Source: CAYYYJ01 sp964476045
GTDB taxonomy: Archaea; Aenigmatarchaeota; Aenigmatarchaeia; QMZP01; JACQNV01
Direction of reading: 5' to 3'
Assembly: GCA_964476045.1 (NCBI GenBank)
Contig: CAYYYJ010000037.1
Span: 1 to 6,668 of the forward strand
DNA: 6,668 nt
Below are positions 3,806-6,668 of this stretch, piece after piece. The first letter of the stretch is position 1; each line of letters opens with the position of its first letter. The notes beneath the pieces are model-generated. The model was not told where the DNA came from, made no database searches, and saw only the letters and a list, made by a program, of their open reading frames with translations. A program made the translations under genes and the position numbers.

Positions 3806-4723
3806 CTAATACGGAATCTCAGCCATCTTCTTGAAATCCTTGTCCTTCACCTGAATATACAAACAATAGCCCAGATCTTTTTTGAGCGGTCCATCCAGCT
3901 CCTCTCCAGGTATTTCCTCTATCTGTTCTTTTGTGAAAGCTGGTTTTTTCAGATTGTTCCACTCCTCTTTCCCATATTTAGATTTGATTAAATTATTGGC
4001 TTCCGAGAGTATACGGCTGTCTATTGTTTTCTTAGAGACATCCCCGCCCTCTGTGAAAGTTTTTACTATTTCTTTCCCTATAATCTCTTTCAGGGCCTCT
4101 GCCCTGTGCTTCGAATTCAGGTTTTTAGCAGTATTGTCCAAAAGCTGGGAAACAGCTGGTATATTTTTCAATGCAGTATATTCTGTGTAAACATTGTTCC
4201 CTATTTTTCTGGAACCAAGCGACAGCCTCTCAGCCAGTTTCTCGACATTGTAGGGATCTATTATAATCATACCGTGAAGCAGTCCAGCCCTCACACCCCA
4301 GATAATTGCATGGCTTGCGACAACTTTCCCATCCACATTTATCGTGGAGGCCTTATTATCTATAGTAAGATTATTTACACCAATATTTTCTAGCGCTTTC
4401 GAAACTTTCTCTGCATAGAAGGATCTCATATCCTCATAGTGCTTGAAAGTCCCGTCCCTCGGGACAGTCACAGTATAAGCAAGTATATTTGGACCAATCT
4501 GTATGTGAGATCCCCCAGACGCCCTCCTGACAACATTAAAATCAGCTTCCGTGTTCTTCACCACGTCTGTATCTTGGGAATACCCCAGAACACCAGAATC
4601 CTTAGGGACACTCCATACCCTTACGCATGCAGATTTCTCAGCCCTCTTGAGGAAATACTCTTCCAGAGCCATATTGACATTCGTATTATATACCCCGCCC
4701 TGCCAGTATTCGTAGTCGAACAT
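3806..4723 (-). CDS. lplA: Lipoate-protein ligase A family protein
   Basis: This 305-residue protein is of the BPL/LplA/LipB superfamily. LplA activates lipoate with ATP and attaches it to a lysine of lipoyl domains (GcvH, 2-oxoacid dehydrogenase E2) in the cytoplasm. The N-terminal NTNVNMALEEYFL and RVWSVPKDSGVLGYSQ match the family. RRASGGSH (66-73) is the RRxSGGG loop with Ser-His replacing the usual Gly-Ala/Thr. INVDGKVVASHA (129-139) holds the likely catalytic Lys133, followed by LLHGMIIID. The C-terminal LIKSKYGKEEWN (245-256) matches the accessory LplA domain, so both halves are in one chain, unlike the two-gene form of some archaea. No lipoylated partner is encoded here. The gene is divergent from the glycosylase gene across 88 bases. 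The altered SGG loop leaves a related acyl transferase possible. Confidence 0.85.
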   Translation of the reverse strand: MFDYEYWQGGVYNTNVNMALEEYFLKRAEKSACVRVWSVPKDSGVLGYSQDTDVVKNTEADFNVVRRASGGSHIQIGPNILAYTVTVPRDGTFKHYEDMRSFYAEKVSKALENIGVNNLTIDNKASTINVDGKVVASHAIIWGVRAGLLHGMIIIDPYNVEKLAERLSLGSRKIGNNVYTEYTALKNIPAVSQLLDNTAKNLNSKHRAEALKEIIGKEIVKTFTEGGDVSKKTIDSRILSEANNLIKSKYGKEEWNNLKKPAFTKEQIEEIPGEELDGPLKKDLGYCLYIQVKDKDFKKMAEIPY

Positions 4724-4747
4724 AAGTAGATACTATATATGGATCTC

Positions 4748-4760
4748 TAAGCTAAATACC
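4748..4760 (-). promoter_or_regulatory. Candidate TATA-like region for the lipoate ligase gene
   Basis: TATTTAGCTTA on the minus strand is centred about 29-32 bases from the ATG at 4723. The better-looking ATATATAG at 4733-4740 is only about 14 bases away, too close for a normal start. Moderate support only. Confidence 0.35.
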
Positions 4761-4783
4761 CATAGCCCTCAAAAACCCATTTC

Positions 4784-4790
4784 TTTAAAT
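4784..4790 (+). promoter_or_regulatory. TATA-like box for the Ogg2 gene
   Basis: TTTAAAT is centred 25 bases before the ATG at 4812, predicting a leaderless mRNA. A second AT-rich stretch, TTATATTT (4801-4808), is directly against the ATG and is unlikely to serve it. Confidence 0.55.
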
Positions 4791-4811
4791 TCCAGTAATC
4801 TTATATTTCTC

Positions 4812-5441
4812 ATGGATTTAGACACCTTGAAAGCTTTGCACACTGAAAAAAAAGATCAAATACAAAAAAGATTAGAAGACTTTAAAAAAATCCAGCTCTC
4901 TAGCGACGGCGAGATTTTTCAAGAACTCTGCTTCTGCACACTCACTCCGCAGTCAAAAGCCTTCAGCTGCTGGAATGCTGTTCTAGAGCTCAACCAAAAA
5001 GGTTTATTGGAAGCAGGAGATAATAAAAAAATCAGTAAAATCCTCCAGAAAAAAGTCAGGTTCCACAACAACAAGGCAAAGTATATAGTAAAGAATAGAG
5101 AGTTATTTTTTGAAAATAATTTAAAAGACTTCATCATTAAGCATCAAAATAATAAAGAGCTAAGGAAATGGCTTGTAGAAAATATCCATGGCTACGGATA
5201 CAAAGAAGCTTCCCACTTTCTGAGAAATATAGGGTTCAGGGATCTGGCTATACTGGACAGGCATATACTCAAAAACTTGGTTCAGCTAAACGTCATCCCA
5301 GAAATCCCAAAAAGCCTCACAAAGAAAAAGTATTTTGAAATAGAGGAGAAGTTCAAAGAATTCTCAAAAAAAGTAAGGATACCGATTGATGAGCTGGACC
5401 TTTTGTTTTGGTCAATGCAGGCAGGGGAGATTTTTAAGTGA
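4812..5441 (+). CDS. ogg: 8-oxoguanine DNA glycosylase/AP lyase, Ogg2 (MjaOgg) type
   Basis: This 209-residue protein is a helix-hairpin-helix glycosylase that removes 8-oxoguanine from DNA and cuts the resulting abasic site in base-excision repair. The HhH motif lies at about 122-140 (ENIHGYGYKEASHFLRNIG), with Lys131 as the Schiff-base nucleophile. The catalytic Asp is Asp149 in AILDRHIL. The 18-residue spacing matches Lys129/Asp147 of the Methanocaldococcus jannaschii enzyme. The chain ends GEIFK; in that family the C-terminal Lys carboxylate contacts the oxidised base, so the exact end is functionally meaningful and is preserved. The length equals the family norm. The gene is divergent from the lipoate ligase and ends ten bases from the convergent caspase-fold gene. 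No oddity was seen. Confidence 0.94.
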   Translation: MDLDTLKALHTEKKDQIQKRLEDFKKIQLSSDGEIFQELCFCTLTPQSKAFSCWNAVLELNQKGLLEAGDNKKISKILQKKVRFHNNKAKYIVKNRELFFENNLKDFIIKHQNNKELRKWLVENIHGYGYKEASHFLRNIGFRDLAILDRHILKNLVQLNVIPEIPKSLTKKKYFEIEEKFKEFSKKVRIPIDELDLLFWSMQAGEIFK

Positions 5442-5451
5442 TTCAAATCGC

Positions 5452-6498
5452 TTATTTGTTTAGGAAATCTCTCACTAAATTTCTTATCGTATCTTTATCT
5501 GTTGGATACGGCAACTCGTTGCAGTCTTCTCTCAATGCAAATTTATACCCAGGCCAATAATTAATAAGCATGTAATCGAGGTCTGACCCTACTTTTTTCG
5601 GTGTCTGTACAAAAGAAGGCGCTCTAAGTGTTAATCCAGGAGATAGCTGAAGTTCCCCACCTCCTGTCACAATTTCATCTGGAACGTAGATTCCACCACT
5701 AAGATATCTGCTCATACATGCGCTGGTAAATCGATCTCCAACACTCGCCTCGCCTCCAGACGAACCTGCCAATAACATGCATCTGTCAGGAAGCAAGCCG
5801 ACCTCTTCAAGAGCATCTGCAAGAGTTTCAACTGAATCTGTATCGTGGATAAAAACAATATTGCCTTTATATGAAGGATCAGCAAACTGCGAAGCCCATT
5901 CTAAATAGTTCACTCTCTCCACATCGAATGAAAAATATCCATCTTCCCCGTCTCCGTTGAAATAGACTATGAGATTGTCAAGAGGATGAAGCCTTTTCAA
6001 TACACTTTCCCCAGATTTCCTGAAAGCTTCAGCTGCAGTCGTGAAGTCTCTAGCACCGAGTTTGTCAAGGGCAATCAAATTTCCGGTCTCCATACACAAA
6101 TCTGAAACCAATGAGCCCAAAAATCTCATTGCTGCCATACAGTTATGCTCAGTATTCGAATTTAGCACAAGGGCTTTATCATCGCGTCTAGAGTATACCA
6201 AATTCCCAGGATTTTCCCCTTCATAGGCTGTGTCGTGAAAGGCTTCTTTTAGAACGTCATGTACATCATAGTGTCTAAAAACTTTTCTCGCCTCTGCTTT
6301 GAAAAGCGATCCAACAAGCCTGCCTGCTCTTCTTGCAATATCTAGAGCTTCGTCTGTTCTGTCCAGCCTGAAAGCCCTGTCAGCAAGGACAACTGACCTT
6401 AAGACACCATTGACATAAGAGTCTCCCAATTGGTATTCAGCCAAGCCAATAAAATCTGAATAGCTCACTTTTTTTGGAGATGAATCAACTTTTTTCAT
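5452..6498 (-). CDS. Caspase-fold (clan CD, C13/C14-like) protein predicted to be catalytically dead
   Basis: This 348-residue protein starts with a helical region (about 10-90) containing TPR-like pieces such as VLADRAFRLDRTDEALDIAR. Residues 105-270 follow the caspase/legumain fold order: strand DKALVLNSN, a helix, GNLIALD, a helix, DNLIVYFNGDGEDGYFSFD (174-192), KGNIVFIHDTDSVETLADAL (211-230), and RCMLLAGSSGGEAS...FTSACMSRYLSG (239-268). In active members the third segment reads YFSGHG and the fourth DxCxSG. Here the His position is Asp183 and the Cys position is Asp221, so the dyad appears lost. About 80 further residues follow. It has no signal peptide and is probably cytoplasmic, perhaps binding or regulatory. 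The family call comes from pattern recognition alone and a different Rossmann-like fold is possible. The promoter predicts a leaderless mRNA. Confidence 0.6.
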   Translation of the reverse strand: MKKVDSSPKKVSYSDFIGLAEYQLGDSYVNGVLRSVVLADRAFRLDRTDEALDIARRAGRLVGSLFKAEARKVFRHYDVHDVLKEAFHDTAYEGENPGNLVYSRRDDKALVLNSNTEHNCMAAMRFLGSLVSDLCMETGNLIALDKLGARDFTTAAEAFRKSGESVLKRLHPLDNLIVYFNGDGEDGYFSFDVERVNYLEWASQFADPSYKGNIVFIHDTDSVETLADALEEVGLLPDRCMLLAGSSGGEASVGDRFTSACMSRYLSGGIYVPDEIVTGGGELQLSPGLTLRAPSFVQTPKKVGSDLDYMLINYWPGYKFALREDCNELPYPTDKDTIRNLVRDFLNK

Positions 6499-6518
6499 AA
6501 CCCATATACTACATACGA

Positions 6519-6528
6519 TATTTAAAAG
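6519..6528 (-). promoter_or_regulatory. TATA-like box for the caspase-fold gene
   Basis: The minus strand reads CTTTTAAATA, centred about 25 bases before the ATG at 6498, one half of an 85-base divergent promoter region shared with the glutaredoxin gene. Confidence 0.6.
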
Positions 6529-6551
6529 CCTTCTGTATTATTCAAACTAAC

Positions 6552-6559
6552 AAATATAA
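6552..6559 (+). promoter_or_regulatory. TATA-like box for the glutaredoxin gene
   Basis: AAATATAA is centred about 28 bases before the ATG at 6584, again predicting a leaderless mRNA. It is separated from the oppositely directed box at 6519-6528 by about 24 bases. Confidence 0.6.
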
Positions 6560-6583
6560 GCCACCAATCCAATATTCCGTAAT

Positions 6584-6668
6584 ATGCCAAACGTCACAAT
6601 CTATACAACAACAACCTGTCCCTGGTGCCACAAGGCAATGGACTTCCTGAAAGAAAATAAAGTAAAAT
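6584..6668 (+). CDS. Glutaredoxin-like thiol-disulfide oxidoreductase (5' part; cut by window end)
   Basis: Only the first 28 residues are inside the window. They read as strand 1 (NVTIYTT), the active site CPWC at residues 12-15, and the start of the following helix (HKAMDFLKENKV). This is the standard opening of a glutaredoxin or NrdH-redoxin, which uses the Cys pair to reduce protein disulfides in the cytoplasm. The Pro-Trp dipeptide between the cysteines is seen in several glutaredoxin-like groups; the cis-Pro loop that would confirm the fold lies beyond the window. It is divergent from the caspase-fold gene. Confidence 0.88.
   Translation, partial: MPNVTIYTTTTCPWCHKAMDFLKENKVK

Noticed and set aside
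4733..4740. ATATATAG as TATA box for the lipoate ligase
   Set aside because: It is only about 14 bases from the ATG; transcription would start inside the gene.

Overview
The window is AT-rich archaeal DNA, most likely from a small-genome, DPANN-type archaeon. The grounds are an archaemetzincin-like protease, a Methanocaldococcus-type (Ogg2) 8-oxoguanine glycosylase, an archaeal-style tyrosine-recombinase N-terminus, and TATA-like boxes lying about 25-32 bases upstream of almost every start codon, which implies leaderless mRNAs. The lineage is inference; no rRNA or marker gene is present.

Left part (1-2630): five genes all read leftward. Two are small Cys-containing proteins (38-343 and 330-554, overlapping). 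The others are a SemiSWEET-type membrane transporter (688-942), an archaemetzincin-like metalloprotease (about 1420-2022) and a Nudix hydrolase (2175-2609). The last three are each followed at the 3' end by a related GC-richer element (CGAACG..AGTGAG family). A 477-base gene-free stretch (943-1419) is packed with consecutive hairpins and ends in a hairpin next to two GTTAGAC copies. The Nudix gene is bracketed by a 16-base inverted repeat (15/16 matching). Together with the recombinase remnant to the right, this looks like a region of gene-plus-3'-site units, possibly cassette-like or integron-like. That reading is a hypothesis.

Middle (2631-3808): a strong interrupted palindrome (2694-2752) precedes a 34-codon remnant of a tyrosine recombinase (2809-2913) reading rightward. 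Immediately after its stop codon begins a Trm9/ALKBH8-like SAM-dependent methyltransferase (2915-3544). Convergent with it is an unrecognised 59-residue gene (3550-3729), the only gene in the window with a clear Shine-Dalgarno sequence.

Right part (3806-6668): this looks like ordinary chromosomal housekeeping in alternating divergent and convergent pairs. It holds lipoate-protein ligase (leftward), Ogg2 glycosylase (rightward), a caspase-fold protein in which both catalytic residues appear replaced by Asp (leftward), and the start of a glutaredoxin (rightward, cut by the window end).

The most interesting points are the predicted pseudo-caspase, the archaemetzincin with a long insertion inside its zinc signature, the serial-hairpin region, and the recombinase remnant with neighbouring repeats.
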